A stretch of 64,000 nucleotides of DNA from NCBI GenBank assembly GCA_963576565.1, contig OY755047.1:28867351-28931350 (forward strand), in the 5' to 3' direction. A program made the translations under genes and the position numbers. The notes beneath the pieces are model-generated. The model searched no databases. It saw only the letters and a program-made list of their open reading frames with translations, and was not told the DNA's origin. The first letter of the stretch is position 1. Each line of letters opens with the position of its first letter. Shown here in pieces: positions 54,101 through 63,922 of this stretch. Source of the stretch: Aspidapion aeneum. Taxonomy: Eukaryota > Arthropoda > Insecta > Coleoptera > Brentidae.

Positions 54101-56555
54101 CGAACTTAGAAAATTTGCAAGCAACAATAAGTCATTTTTACAAGACCTTCCGGAGTCTTACTTGCACTCAAACTCGTTTAATTTCGATTCAGAATCTGAA
54201 ACAATAAAAATTTTAGGCTTACAATGGATTCCTTGTAAAGATATTTTTACCTATCGCGTAGATCCATTGGAACGAGAATGTACAAAACGCACGATTCTGT
54301 CAGAAATTGCAAGATGCTTTGATCCACTAGGATGGCTCTCACCTCTGAGCCTGTTCTCCAAAGATCTATTGCAGCTTCTGTGGAAACAAAAATATGACTG
54401 GGACCAGGAAGTTTCCCCCTTTATACGCCAACGTTGGTTAAAATATAAATCTGAGTTAGGCCTTATTCAAAACTTTTCTTTACCGCGACGTTTTATTATT
54501 GATAATTTTACAGAATGTCAACTTCACGCTTTCTGTGATTCGTCAGAAAAAGCTTACGCTAGTATAGCGTATTTTCGCGTTTTACAAAATAATAAAATCT
54601 GCACTTTTCTCATTGCTGCTAAAGCAAAAATCGCTCCGGTAAAAACAATTTCAATCCCGAGATTAGAGCTAGTAGCCGCTGTTTTACTGGTTGATCTTGT
54701 TTCCGCAATTTTAAAAATTCTAGGAGATAAAATTAAAATTTCTAAAATTTTCGCGAGGTCAGATTCCACAATCGCTCTTAGCTGGATTAAAAATCCCCCT
54801 TATAGATACAAAACATTTGTCGCCAACCGGGTTGCGAAAATTCAAAATAAACTACCAGCTGCAATATGGCAGCATGTACGCACAAATGATAATCCCGCAG
54901 ACTGTGCAACAAGAACTTTGTTGCCGTCAGAATTGTTAAATACGCCCCTTTGGTGGTGCGGTCCAGATTGGCTTTCAATGCCTGATGAGCATTGGCCACC
55001 AAGCATTTATTCTGAACCATTGGATTCGGACGAAGTTCTTGGTGAAGAAAGGAAAATAACTTTGGTCGCATTTACAGAAAACACGTTTTTTGATATTCTT
55101 TTAAACAAATATTCTTCGCTTTCTAAAATTCAAAGGATAATCGCTATCTGGTATCGTTTTATCTGCTTTAAAATAAATCTTGCTTATCGTACTGGACCCA
55201 TAGTCCTGTCAGAACTTAATCTCGCTCTTATTTTTCTGATCAGGCATGTTCAAACAGTCACATTTTCTCAAGAAATCTCAAATATTAATGCGAAAAAACG
55301 CATTTCAAAGCCTTTTAGAAAGTTAGACGCTTTTCTTGATAATAAAAATATATTGCGGGTTGGAGGTCGCCTCCGATATTCTGATCTTTCATATGACCAG
55401 AAACACCCGATTCTTTTACCACGACAACATAGATTAACTACGCTCCTCATTGAACACTATCATAAATCTTATTTGCACCCAGGTTTGCAAACTTTACAGT
55501 TCTTAATTTTTCAAAATTTCTGGATATTATCTCCTAAGCGGGCGATAAGAACCGTTATCGCTAACTGTAAAAATTGTTGGCGACTTAATCCGAAACCTTT
55601 TGAACCAAAAATGGGAAACTTACCCAAATTACGCATATCTGCTGTCAAAAGTTTTACCGTAGTCGGTTGTGACTATGCGGGTCCAATATCCATATCATTA
55701 AGCAGAAAAGTTCGCGGAAATAAAACGCTTAAGGCTTGGATCTGCATATTCGTTTGCTTCTCTACCAAGGCTCTTCATATCGAATTAGTTTCGGATTATT
55801 CTAGCGAAGCTTTTCTGTGTGCTTTAAGGCGTTTTATGGCACGTCGAGGAAGGGTCTCAAAAATAATATCAGACCAAGGAACTACGTTTAAGGGTGCAAA
55901 TAAGGAATTACAGATAATATTTAAACAAGCGGCAGCCGCGGAATCCATTGAGTGGTTTTTTCACCCCCCAGGGGCGCCACACTTTTCTGGATTAGCAGAA
56001 AGTGGAGTAAAGGCGGTAAAAACGCATTTGTATCGCGTTATCGGAAGCCAGATTTTAACGTACGAAGAGCTTTATACGGTCTTAGTACAAGTGGAAGCGC
56101 TATTAAATTCTAGACCATTGTCTCCTTTATCTAGCGACCCCAATGATTTGTCTGCGTTGACACCAAATCATTTTTTGACTCTAGAACCTGTTTGTAGTTT
56201 ACCCGATCCTGATGTAACCAGTATCAAACTAAACCGCCTCTCTAGATGGCAGATGATCCAAAGATTACATCAGGATTTTTGGGCGCGTTATTCTAAGGAA
56301 TATTTACATACACTGCAGCAGCGGTCCAAGTGGCTGGAACCCACTTGTCCCGCCCCTGCTATAGGTACTATGGTACACATAAAGTCGGATAATTTACCAC
56401 CGACAAAATGGTCGCTTGGTAGAATTATTGCCCTTCACCCAGGTGAAGATCAAATCTCACGTGTTGCCACTGTGCGCACTGTCTCAGGAATATTTCAAAG
56501 ACCTCTGGTAAAGCTATGTCCTTTACCGATGGACTTTGAACCTGAAAACATTTAA
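51153..56555 (+). CDS. BEL/Pao Gag-Pol polyprotein, 1800 aa, intact
   Basis: Gag occupies roughly residues 1-510: a DUF1759-type segment around VPKFSGD (130-136) is followed by three zinc-knuckle-like motifs (CX2CX4HX4C, twice, and a CX2CX4HX4H variant, 353-415) and an Asn/Ser/Pro-rich linker. The aspartic protease has its DSG at 539-541. The reverse transcriptase has D877 (CDLKSMF) and YVDD at 953-956. RNase H acidic residues are D1129, E1172 and D1204. Integrase has H1437/H1442/C1472/C1475 and catalytic D1507, D1574 and E1616. A DUF5641-type segment closes the protein. All catalytic residues are present and there is no stop or frameshift between Gag and Pol. The ATG at 51153 is the first of the long frame. 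The product would act in cytoplasmic particles and then integrate cDNA. Confidence 0.96.
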   Translation: MSAAKIKSYKTLRTMCHNQMKELKTFADSASNADETAKLQFKIMYAQIDQVVSDFAKYHQNLISLMSATDDFEIDTEEGVRKDFEYLRSYNYAKYTALFEKPTLKVETDASSASGLSSGNRPPNLTNLKVPKFSGDIRQFRNFMDMFNALVDNTNISNIEKFNHLLNSLEGPPLALVQCTPLAAANYSIALESLKNRYDNKRLIAFSHLKTMDNVPYVTNSKNSKQLRTIVDVYSENLSALKVLGFPTDDWSFLLYYNFSKHLDQETMTRFELELNDPSQVSTFDDLKNFVLKRCNAIEAVEFSTKPDFSSPLKTDTKNRFSSNQSKPRQTSAFFGNASRNNNTKLNNSNQSCLLCQSRDHNIYRCLEFKNKNSSERFQLAKDNNWCPNCLSGQHNLALCQSQSVCRYCQSNRHHSLLHIFKNNNNYSPHTSNRTNLENNYNSNVRPPFYNSQYNNPQSSSQNNSPAFNGNISPQQNNSPTSRAFQQPPQTGMEKLPQNSQNTLNYFSNSHAQNTILSTAIIEVMDSRGIFQKARVILDSGSECSYVSLKFFKKLSLPRYSLSLSIQGLGSMNEVTSQGGVTCIIKPYNQTEPRMSVDAVILPKLCSEIPSTYLGNIDTSDFQNVPLADPTFQEPANIDFLLGADIFPYILREGRIDNGPNKPILLNSIFGYIIMGKNKNNKIKSQSHSTALFCSVNETDSLSLDHALKRFWELEELPKANFCSPSDILAEKSFVETHCRDETGRYMVELPFQDNTPPQFDFHATRSLALRRFFSLEKRLILNPNIYKKYSDTIQEYINNDYLEIIPDEEINKNSFYLPHHCVAKGDNIRIVFDGSSRPNQNSPSLNDTLLTGPKLQKEVFALLLSFRISSVVFTCDLKSMFTQVLIAPIHRDFQRIIWRFTPNEPIKDMRFKRVTFGLSSSPYLANRVIAQLAQDEGNKFPQAREVLKTSIYVDDLICNANNLSEARNLRDQLIELLGNGGFELRKFASNNKSFLQDLPESYLHSNSFNFDSESETIKILGLQWIPCKDIFTYRVDPLERECTKRTILSEIARCFDPLGWLSPLSLFSKDLLQLLWKQKYDWDQEVSPFIRQRWLKYKSELGLIQNFSLPRRFIIDNFTECQLHAFCDSSEKAYASIAYFRVLQNNKICTFLIAAKAKIAPVKTISIPRLELVAAVLLVDLVSAILKILGDKIKISKIFARSDSTIALSWIKNPPYRYKTFVANRVAKIQNKLPAAIWQHVRTNDNPADCATRTLLPSELLNTPLWWCGPDWLSMPDEHWPPSIYSEPLDSDEVLGEERKITLVAFTENTFFDILLNKYSSLSKIQRIIAIWYRFICFKINLAYRTGPIVLSELNLALIFLIRHVQTVTFSQEISNINAKKRISKPFRKLDAFLDNKNILRVGGRLRYSDLSYDQKHPILLPRQHRLTTLLIEHYHKSYLHPGLQTLQFLIFQNFWILSPKRAIRTVIANCKNCWRLNPKPFEPKMGNLPKLRISAVKSFTVVGCDYAGPISISLSRKVRGNKTLKAWICIFVCFSTKALHIELVSDYSSEAFLCALRRFMARRGRVSKIISDQGTTFKGANKELQIIFKQAAAAESIEWFFHPPGAPHFSGLAESGVKAVKTHLYRVIGSQILTYEELYTVLVQVEALLNSRPLSPLSSDPNDLSALTPNHFLTLEPVCSLPDPDVTSIKLNRLSRWQMIQRLHQDFWARYSKEYLHTLQQRSKWLEPTCPAPAIGTMVHIKSDNLPPTKWSLGRIIALHPGEDQISRVATVRTVSGIFQRPLVKLCPLPMDFEPENI

Positions 56556-56577
56556 AAATTACATCAATGTAATTTTT
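56554..56577 (+). other. Perfect 11-bp hairpin overlapping the stop codon
   Basis: AAAAATTACAT, a CA spacer, then ATGTAATTTTT; it begins inside the TAA stop and ends just before the purine-rich tract. It could be a transcript fold near the 3' LTR. Confidence 0.7.
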
Positions 56578-56589
56578 AGGCGGGCAGAA
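56578..56589 (+). promoter_or_regulatory. Polypurine tract
   Basis: AGGCGGGCAGAA lies directly before the 3' LTR and is nearly all purine, as expected for the primer of plus-strand synthesis. Confidence 0.75.
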
Positions 56590-57009
56590 TGTCCAAAATT
56601 CACTCGCCTTTGTAAATATACTTTTGGGTATAAGAATTTTGTTTTATTTTAATATTTTTCTCGCGTTTATACGTTCGTATTTGTCTTTAAGAATTTTGGC
56701 GAATGCGATTGAAAACTTTATTTTATTTTACTTTCTGAGCATGTTCAATTGCATCTTCGCGCACTCAACCAGTTGAATTTGTACATTGGGGGTGTGCGCG
56801 CTTCGATATAGGACAATTGCTGTCGAAAAATCACTTCTGTGTGAAAGACGTCACGAACAACACGCTGCAAAAACAGGGGTAAGTGCATCTTCAACTGTTC
56901 GTAATTATTTTCAGTTCAGATTTCATAATTAATTAAATTATTCGCAGGTGATTGGTAAACTAATTTTATGAACCAGCAATCTAATTAATTTTTCGCTTTA
57001 TACCAATCA
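56590..57009 (+). repeat. 3' LTR (420 bp)
   Basis: Carries 33 bp missing from the 5' LTR (56604-56636). This block contains GGGTATAAG, a TATA-like motif (56629-56634). Elsewhere I found no difference from the 5' LTR. Confidence 0.93.
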
Positions 57010-57014
57010 GTATC

Positions 57015-58372
57015 TTTAAAAGTAAATATCTCGCAAACTAATTAATAGATATAAGAAAATGTTAATGGTTCGTAAAGTGAATCAAAATACTACTACCTTC
57101 CGGAGGAGGTGCATGCGTCCAACAAAAATATGAATAGAGAAAATGGGTCGAGAATTACCTTGTTTTAAAGGTATTTTCATCTCTATTTCTTTGATCTCTA
57201 AAACTATTTAAACGATTTAAGAAAAAATTTAAGGTTTGTAAAGATAATGAAAAAACCTTTACCAACCTTAAAGTTTCATTTCATGGCCTGTGACCTGCCA
57301 ATAATAGTCTGGTATGGCAAGCAACGGTCGACTACGGACCTTGTATTTAATAACACGTTAACTGCCGTGTGTACCCAGCATGGGAACACACCAATATTTT
57401 CAGTTGAGGCCGTGAGACCCCACACTGCGGTCTCTTGTATATGCAACAAATTTTCGCCGCGAGTAGCCACATGTGGTTCTCAGTGCATTTATTTTACTAT
57501 GGATAACGAACGAACTAAAAAACCAGCTTTTTGCCTACGAATCTCCAAATTTACTATGAGTTGTGTATAATCACCATAACATAAACTCAAAAAAACGATA
57601 AAAATGTAGCGGCCGTAAGAAAACGATTTTTCCAATACATTGTGGCAGTTAGCGTGTTAAAAAAGAGACGCGACAAACTCATACTCATGTCATACATTCT
57701 CTATTCGACCGTTGAATACCACCAGAGAACATATAGATGTTATATTTTCTCTGCTACCACACTTCGTTAAGGTAACTGATGATGAGTGCTGCGCTTATTA
57801 TCAGTAGCCTTAGTTTTGGACCCACTCAAATTCTAGGGCTGATGTTACACCTCGTAGAGGGTAGTGGTTGCGCTCTACAAAAATTGCAATCCTGCCAAAA
57901 AAGGCCTCATTCGCAAACTAAATCAATGTATCTTAGGGATTTTCTAAATGTTATTAGTTCAAAAGAAATCTTGGGTAGAACTGTATATTCTTCGTATATT
58001 TATATTTTGTTTTATATGATAGTTCGTCATAGGTGTATAAAATCCCATTATTACGAATCATACTTATAACCACAAAAAATATAGTTTACACTATAATAAC
58101 TTATATTATCTGTGTTATATATCTTATTACAACATAAATATCAATTAGCAAAATTATATATGTAGAATGTTAAAAATTGCTTTTACTTATAATTGTTAAC
58201 CGAAAGAATAGTTAACTAGGTATGATGGTATGCTATGATAGTTTTGCTTTTACATTTTTGCTATCTTTTACGACAGTAGATTTTTTTAGACAAACTAGTA
58301 AGCTTGTGCTTTTTGATCGTTTAAAAGGTTGCATTCAAAAATGTCAGGTAAAACAATTAATAAAAAATATAT
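57015..58372. other. Flanking DNA with one MITE, no gene recognised
   Basis: Frames at 57247-57570 and 57779-58069 have no recognised content. The MITE at 57351-57660 is listed separately. Confidence 0.5.
57351..57660. mobile_element. ~310-bp piggyBac-like MITE
   Basis: TAACACGTTAACTGCC at the left is inverted at the right (GGCAGTTAGCGTGTTA) with one mismatch, and TTAA is present at both borders. TTAA targeting is the trait of piggyBac-type elements. Confidence 0.55.
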
Positions 58373-58374
58373 TA

Positions 58375-59025
58375 TACAGGGTGTCCCATAACTTAGGGGC
58401 CATAGGCCAACAGGTGATAGAGGAGGTCATGTCTGATAAAAAAGTTCCTATAATGCATGGGTCAAAACTCTTTCTTTGTCGAGATACAGAACATCAAATT
58501 TGGCGATTTTTGAGAGCAACAAATTGAAATAAAAATTATTTAAAAAAAAATTAGTCGGTCAATTTTTTTTTTAAAACATTTTTTGGTATTATGTTTTATG
58601 AATGTCAGATCAAACGCAATGTTTTTTTTTTTATATTTTTTGTTAATAAAAACAAGTCTCGAGCGAGACGTAATAAAAAAATATTATTTATATTATTTAA
58701 AAGAACAAGTAAGCCAAAATTAATTTTTTTTTTAAATTTTTCTTTTGTATACATGTTTGGAGGTTACTTTGACAGCCTGTATCTCCTCAATTTGTAATTT
58801 TATCGAAAAAAGCAATACTACATTTTTGAATCACAATTAGCTAAGTATTTAGCTGGCTGTGACAGATTTTCTTTTTTTTATAAAACCCTTTTTCTCCTAG
58901 CTTTAAAAATCCTATATCTTAAAAACACATGTGTGTTGACCCCCATGTTACATAAACTTTTTCTCAGAAATAACCTCCTCTATCACCTGCTGCACTATGG
59001 CCCCTAAGTTATGGGACACCCGGTA
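58375..59025. mobile_element. 651-bp TIR element with TACAGGGTGTCCC-type ends
   Basis: Left CAGGGTGTCCCATAACTTAG and the inverse at the right pair over about 70 bp (through GGGGCCATAG and GGTGATAGAGGAGGT). TA flanks both ends. The frames crossing it have no recognised content. Confidence 0.82.
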
Positions 59026-59479
59026 TACACAAACACTTTTGAAAGTTCTTAGAATTTGGCTACATGTTATCAATTTTATTTAATATTTACTTTTCCATAC
59101 GTAGAGGTTGTCCCAAATTCCATGTTCTTGTGGGGTTTTAAGTATTTCTCTAGGAGAGAAAAACTAACGATTTTTAAGATGAAAAAAAGTAAAAATTGTT
59201 TTTTAATAGAGCAAGCTATTTTAGGGCTACGGGGGTTTTTCAGAAAGTCTACATTTAGGCAGTACGCCTATAACTTTTTTATTTATAAAAAATTCAATTT
59301 GGTTTACATTGCTTTTTTGAAAAAAAAATCGTTTTTAAGATATACCTCACATAAAATTTTAATTTTCAAATTTCTTAATGGAAAGACCCCTTTATTTCTT
59401 TATATTGTTTGTTTTTATTTTATATTTTAATTTGTTGACTGGGTTTAAGATACAGGATGTTTTTTTGGGCCCCCATAGT
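59026..59479. other. Non-coding stretch
   Basis: The 124-codon frame at 59056-59430 is rich in Phe, Lys and Tyr, as expected of chance AT-rich translation, and has no recognised motif. Confidence 0.45.
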
Positions 59480-60210
59480 TTATTATATCATGTCAAAAAT
59501 AAAATAATTAATAACCAGACATTCTCAAAAACGTTGATCAAAACCAGATGAAGTTTTGTATAACGTCTTTTATCAAAACCGGACAAAATCAAAAAGGGCA
59601 AAAAAAAGGGGTCGGGCCCAGCTTGTGATATTCTGATATTTGGTTCTGATACTGCTATGCAATTGCAGCGTCCTTCACTGCAATCTTCTCACTGCCATTG
59701 CTAATGAAAACGCTGTATCTACATAGGGATTGCTATAGCACATACGGCATTTTCATTAAGCAAGGCCCATCCTTAAAAAAGGTCAGGCGTTGGACCCTAT
59801 ATTAGGCTTCGGTTGGATTTACTAAGAGGTTCGGTTCGGTTAACACCGATTTGGACCTCTCAAAAGAAGGACAGGGGAGCTAATTAAAGAAAAAAACCAG
59901 ACATTATCTTTTTTTGTGTATTTTTGGGTCCGCAAACAACAATATTATTTGTTCCCGATTTAAATTTGCCACCAAACTTCCGTGATACCGATTTTTATAA
60001 GAAGAGAGACGGAACATGAAAAGAAAGGAGAAAGTTTCTCATGCTAGGCCATGCTCCTTTTTGTGATTTTGTCCTTTATGATTTTGACCGGTTTTGATAA
60101 AAGACGTTACACTAAACTTCGATTTTGTTCTTGCCTTTTATTGACAAATGACGTTTTTGATAATGTCCGGTTATTATTAATTCCGTTTTTGCCATTGGAC
60201 TCTTGGACGA
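59480..60210. mobile_element. ~730-bp inverted-repeat element, AACCGGACATTAT family
   Basis: The left arm (59488-59605: AATTAATAACCAGACATT, TATAACGTCTTTTATCAAAA) pairs with the right arm (60050-60205: TTTTGATAAAAGACGTTA, GATAATGTCCGGTTATT). The core contains GCAGCGTCCTTCACTGCAA and GGTCAGGCGTTGGACCC, the inverse of the core at 23.55-23.72 kb, plus a GGTTCGGTTCGGTT word like that of the 34.7-kb foldback. Confidence 0.72.
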
Positions 60211-61535
60211 TTTTGTTTTCGTCATTTATGACGATGGATAGGGAATCCTTTTTTTTAAAGGTGGCTTTTTCGTGTATTTTTCGTACGTTTTTGGAAAAAT
60301 CCTCGGACACGTCGATGTTGTTTGCGACACTTTTTTGGCTTCTTTTCATTTTGTAGCACGCACCCCCTTCAAGGAGTAACACCTTGTTTTAAAGGTCTGG
60401 CGAATGTCTATCTTAATGACTACGACGCACGGTGGTCAGATTGTCGGTTCTGAACGATCGAAATTATTTTATGGTTTTAATTTTGACAAATTGATGCTGA
60501 AAGTTAGGAAATGTCAACTAGCGTTTAAAAAATGTGATTTTAATATACTGTGCATTCTGGAGATGGTTCGGTTCGCCTCCAAAAATAATGTTGCATATCG
60601 TTTTTTTCCTCTTAAGCAAAAAACTTGAAAAATTGATACTTTGAGAGTGTGTGTACGCAACTAGCTTATAGCTTTTTTTATTTAACAAAGCTTTTTTATA
60701 AAAATTTAACTAAATTTATTAATCTTGCTATATTATATATCAATGTTTTTACCATGCACTGATATTCTTTATCGTAGTCTTTATATTCACTATTTTCACA
60801 TACATAGTTCAAAACGAATTGATTTTTATCCTGTGAAACCGGTGTTTTGTGCCACATTTTAAATAAATTACGTCGGCCAATCCCATGCGCCAACGCTGAA
60901 ACAATAAATCATAGCTAATACAGCGGCAAGAAGCGGCAGCTGAATATAGCACCTATACAACCCTTGATACATGATTGAAATAATAAAGTCACAAACGCAA
61001 TGGATACGTAACGATCCAGACTTTTTCTGTCCAATATATATAATGCATATTTGAAAAATTATAATAAGTCAATACACAACTTTTATCTAATTTTTTTAAT
61101 AAGCAAATTGGAACTTTGCAAATGGTTTAATAGTAAAAATTAAAGATACAAACCCATATTTTAAATATACGTAAAGAAATCACCATATAATCCCTAGTTT
61201 ACCAACTTGAAGCACTTTTGAAAATCGCCTTTCCGCGCGGAATAAGTGCGGATTATTATGTAGGCTATCAAACGGCCTATGACTTGTCGTCGTAACAAGG
61301 GACAACGAGTTAGTTTATCGATTTTCTGCATTGGGGGTCTACTAATAAGGTAATTGGGCACCTTTTTAAGACTTAGTTGTTATAATAGAAAATAGTTCGA
61401 TATTGAGGTTTCGATCGTCTAAATTAGACAAGCTGACCTCCGTGCGACGTAGAAGATAGCACTTGTCATATTCTCCGCAAATACCGCGAAATTTGAAATA
61501 ACTTGATGCGCATGATTACCCGCCGCGTATTACGA
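60211..61535. other. Non-coding stretch upstream of the C3G exons
   Basis: No gene recognised. 60107-60382 has an open minus frame without recognisable content. GC rises from 61220 toward the exon. Confidence 0.45.
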
Positions 61536-61661
61536 CCGGTTCCCACCTACGACTTTCTCGTGGGTGCCCGCTCAAGCGTCACATGATCTCAATATAAAAT
61601 GTTGTGACAGTCATGTGACGCGTGCGCGGGCACGCACGAGAAAGTCGTAGGTGGGAACCGG
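61536..61661. mobile_element. 126-bp hairpin MITE just upstream of a C3G exon
   Basis: CCGGTTCCCACCTACGACTT and TCTCGTG at the left pair almost perfectly with the right end over ~50 bp (through GTGCCCGC and GCGTCACATGA), leaving a ~20-nt loop. It ends 87 bp before the exon at 61749. Confidence 0.78.
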
Positions 61662-61748
61662 GTTTTATTCCGCAACTCTGCCCTACGCCCCTGAGTTACA
61701 GAAACGTTTTATTTTGGAATTAATTCCAAGTTTTTTAATTTATTACAG

Positions 61749-63922
61749 AATCCGAATCATCACCCTCAAACCGTCACCACCATCACTCGTCATCACCACT
61801 AGGAGGAGGGCACAAACCCTCATTTAAAGGCACCAAACTAGCTAGAAGAGCCCGCTCCTTTAAGGACGACTTTTTGGGGAAAATATCTCAGATGAGAAGT
61901 CCAGGTGAGAATAGTTTTTCATTAGGTGAATAAGGAAGAAAAAGTAGGCTTAAAAGTAATAGATCAGATACGATTTTGTTTTGAATCTGAGGGTACCGTA
62001 GTAGATCTCGTGTGTATATAAAATAAATATAAAACAGTTTTAAAAACGTTACAAACTTTAATAAACACAAAATAAAACTCTGTTGCAATTTAAAAATTAT
62101 TACAAGACTTTTCTTATGACCTATAAAACAAACAAGACCCAAATATTAAAATAAAAACTTTAACTTACCAAAATAACAAACTGCAAAATATTCTTAACAT
62201 AAAAAAATCTTATATTTCTTTACTCATATTTAATTTAGAGGTTCTTGTTTAAGTTCAACAAAACTTGAATGTGACTACCGACTTGTCTCTTCAAAGTTTG
62301 GGTTTTTATAAAAGGTAGGTTGGACCTAAGTAATCCATTATCCCCTCTTTGAAGAGCTTGGAGGAACCAAGTTAGTGGCGCTGCTGATAATCCTAAAGTT
62401 TACTTTACAATCTAGCTAATGAGCTAAACAAGAAAACCTAAACCAAAAGAGAGGTAAAATGACATTTTATAGACAACTCTACTTTTTGTATCCTCACGCT
62501 TAACCATTACAACTCTCACTCTTCACTTTTCAGTAGTTTTTCACGCATCAACCTGCTGTGTTGTAGGTGGCACTTAGACGTTCAGCATTGTCGAGGGAGG
62601 TGGATTTACTTTCCTATCACTGCAAAACCATGTTTTGCGCTTTTCGTTTTTTTGGGGTGGTTTCGAACTGTGGCACAATCAAGGTCAATTTGCATTCCTG
62701 ACAATATATCAAAATAAAGTAATGAAAAAAACAACTAAAATAACAATTTCTGTTAAACCCCAATTCAAAAGTTGCTGTGTCCCGCCCGATAAACCTTATC
62801 GCAATAGATTAAATTAAGTATCCATACGTTACTAAGGCAAAAACACCGATGGGAAAAGAAGAGTTTTGTTGCATGTTGATCTCAATAAACTAACAGTTTT
62901 TTCAAGTCAATATACAACGTTTCCTTTAAAAAAATAAAAAATCTAAACTATCTGATATTTACATACAGGTATGGTCGGTTCACTTCCAAGAAACCAGGGC
63001 TCCAAGCACCACGGCTCTCCCAAATTGGCAAATATGCTTGCTTCGCAAGATGACAAAATGTTTGGGGTTGGAGGGCAAAAGGGACCGCTGCAGGAACTGG
63101 ATACCATGTGGAAGCAAACACAAATTGCTCTTAAACATCTGAGGTAATTAAAAGTATAAGGCCTTCGCACACAAACTTGCATAGGCCACATAAAACATAG
63201 CATAGGGCTCCAACCAATCAAAAAGCATCTTTAGGATGGTAAATCAATCGCCGATTGGCCAAACACTACGTCATCAACTGAGTTAGATCGTGTGGTATAG
63301 GATCACTGCATCTTGGGAGCCTGGCGTCCTGGATAATCTAGTACGGTAGTCCTTTAAGCGCTATGTCTTGAGAACTTTCTGCCAATATATTTTTTTATTT
63401 CAGAGACGTGGTTACCAAGCAAAAACTGGAGATGTTACCGGGAAATGGGACGATAGTGCTGGATACGGTGTGGACTATTATGCTAACTATCAAGTCATCT
63501 GTAAAAATTGAAAAGGGTAGTTCCATAGAGGCAGCAACTATAAAGGTAAGCTGTCCTACTCCTAAAAAAATAATATTATGGGAAGAATGATATAAGTACT
63601 GCTTAACCCTTTTAGAAGTTGTAAGGAATTTAAAAGATTTAATAACCACAAGTATAATTTATGTCTACCTATGCCTTATAAACTACAATCTTAAGACGAA
63701 CAAAAATACCGAATCCCAAAACTTTTGAATGAAAAAATACGCAAGGCACCTAGAAAAAACCTTCCTGGGTACGAATTGTTAGAGCTAGTTATTTTTTAGG
63801 TATACCAAACTGTAGCCAGACTGATCAAATTATGTGATGATGCCTTGATAGACAGCGAAAGTAGTGAATTGAAGAAGGACAACGTTAATGAAATCGTAGC
63901 ACAAGTTGAAGCAGCCGTTAAG
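61749..63922 (+). CDS. C3G: C3G (RAPGEF1) Rap guanine-nucleotide exchange factor, N-terminal exons, partial
   Basis: Four exons: 61749-61904, 62969-63143, 63404-63545 and 63800-63922, with donors GTGAG, GTAAT, GTAAG and GTACA and AG acceptors after pyrimidine tracts; phases 1-1-2-0 agree throughout. C3G activates Rap1 downstream of Crk adaptors; the catalytic CDC25 domain lies far downstream and is outside the window. The identification rests on exons C and D. LEMLPG (63426-63443), the spacing after it, and VYQTVARLIKLCDD (from 63800) match the conserved N-terminal region of vertebrate RAPGEF1, which has LEMLPG and VYQSLANLI in the same order. Exon A encodes a His/Ser-rich stretch, then LARRARSFKDDFLGKI; exon B encodes SLPRN and MLASQDDK words. 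The frame begins with a partial codon, so an upstream exon exists, likely at 32554. The gene continues past the right edge. Confidence 0.85.
63298..63340. repeat. Relic of the Mutator-like terminus
   Basis: AGGATCACTGCATCTTGGGA, then GCCTGGCGTC, matches the outer 35 bp of the element at 25381 with a few changes. Only this one end is seen, in the C3G intron between the second and third confirmed exons. Confidence 0.6.

Larger units (their letters stand above)
49875..57014 (+). mobile_element. Full-length BEL/Pao LTR retrotransposon with 5-bp target duplication
   Basis: The order is target site GTATC (49875-49879), 5' LTR, tRNA-Tyr primer site, leader, one uninterrupted Gag-Pol frame, purine-rich tract, 3' LTR, then GTATC again (57010-57014). 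The LTRs start TG and end CA and appear identical outside one 33-bp gap. The Pol order protease, reverse transcriptase, RNase H, integrase, with YVDD and a DUF1759-type Gag, is that of BEL/Pao. No envelope frame follows. The intact frame and matching LTRs indicate a recent insertion that may be an autonomous source copy. It lies on the same strand as C3G, in its putative large intron. Confidence 0.95.

Noticed and set aside
49875..57014. Endogenous retrovirus with envelope
   Set aside because: After integrase and the DUF5641-type segment the frame stops 34 bp before the 3' LTR; there is no room for an envelope gene.
59056..59430. 124-codon plus frame as a real gene
   Set aside because: Composition is that of chance AT-rich translation (F, K, Y, I), with no motif, no promoter and no splice context.
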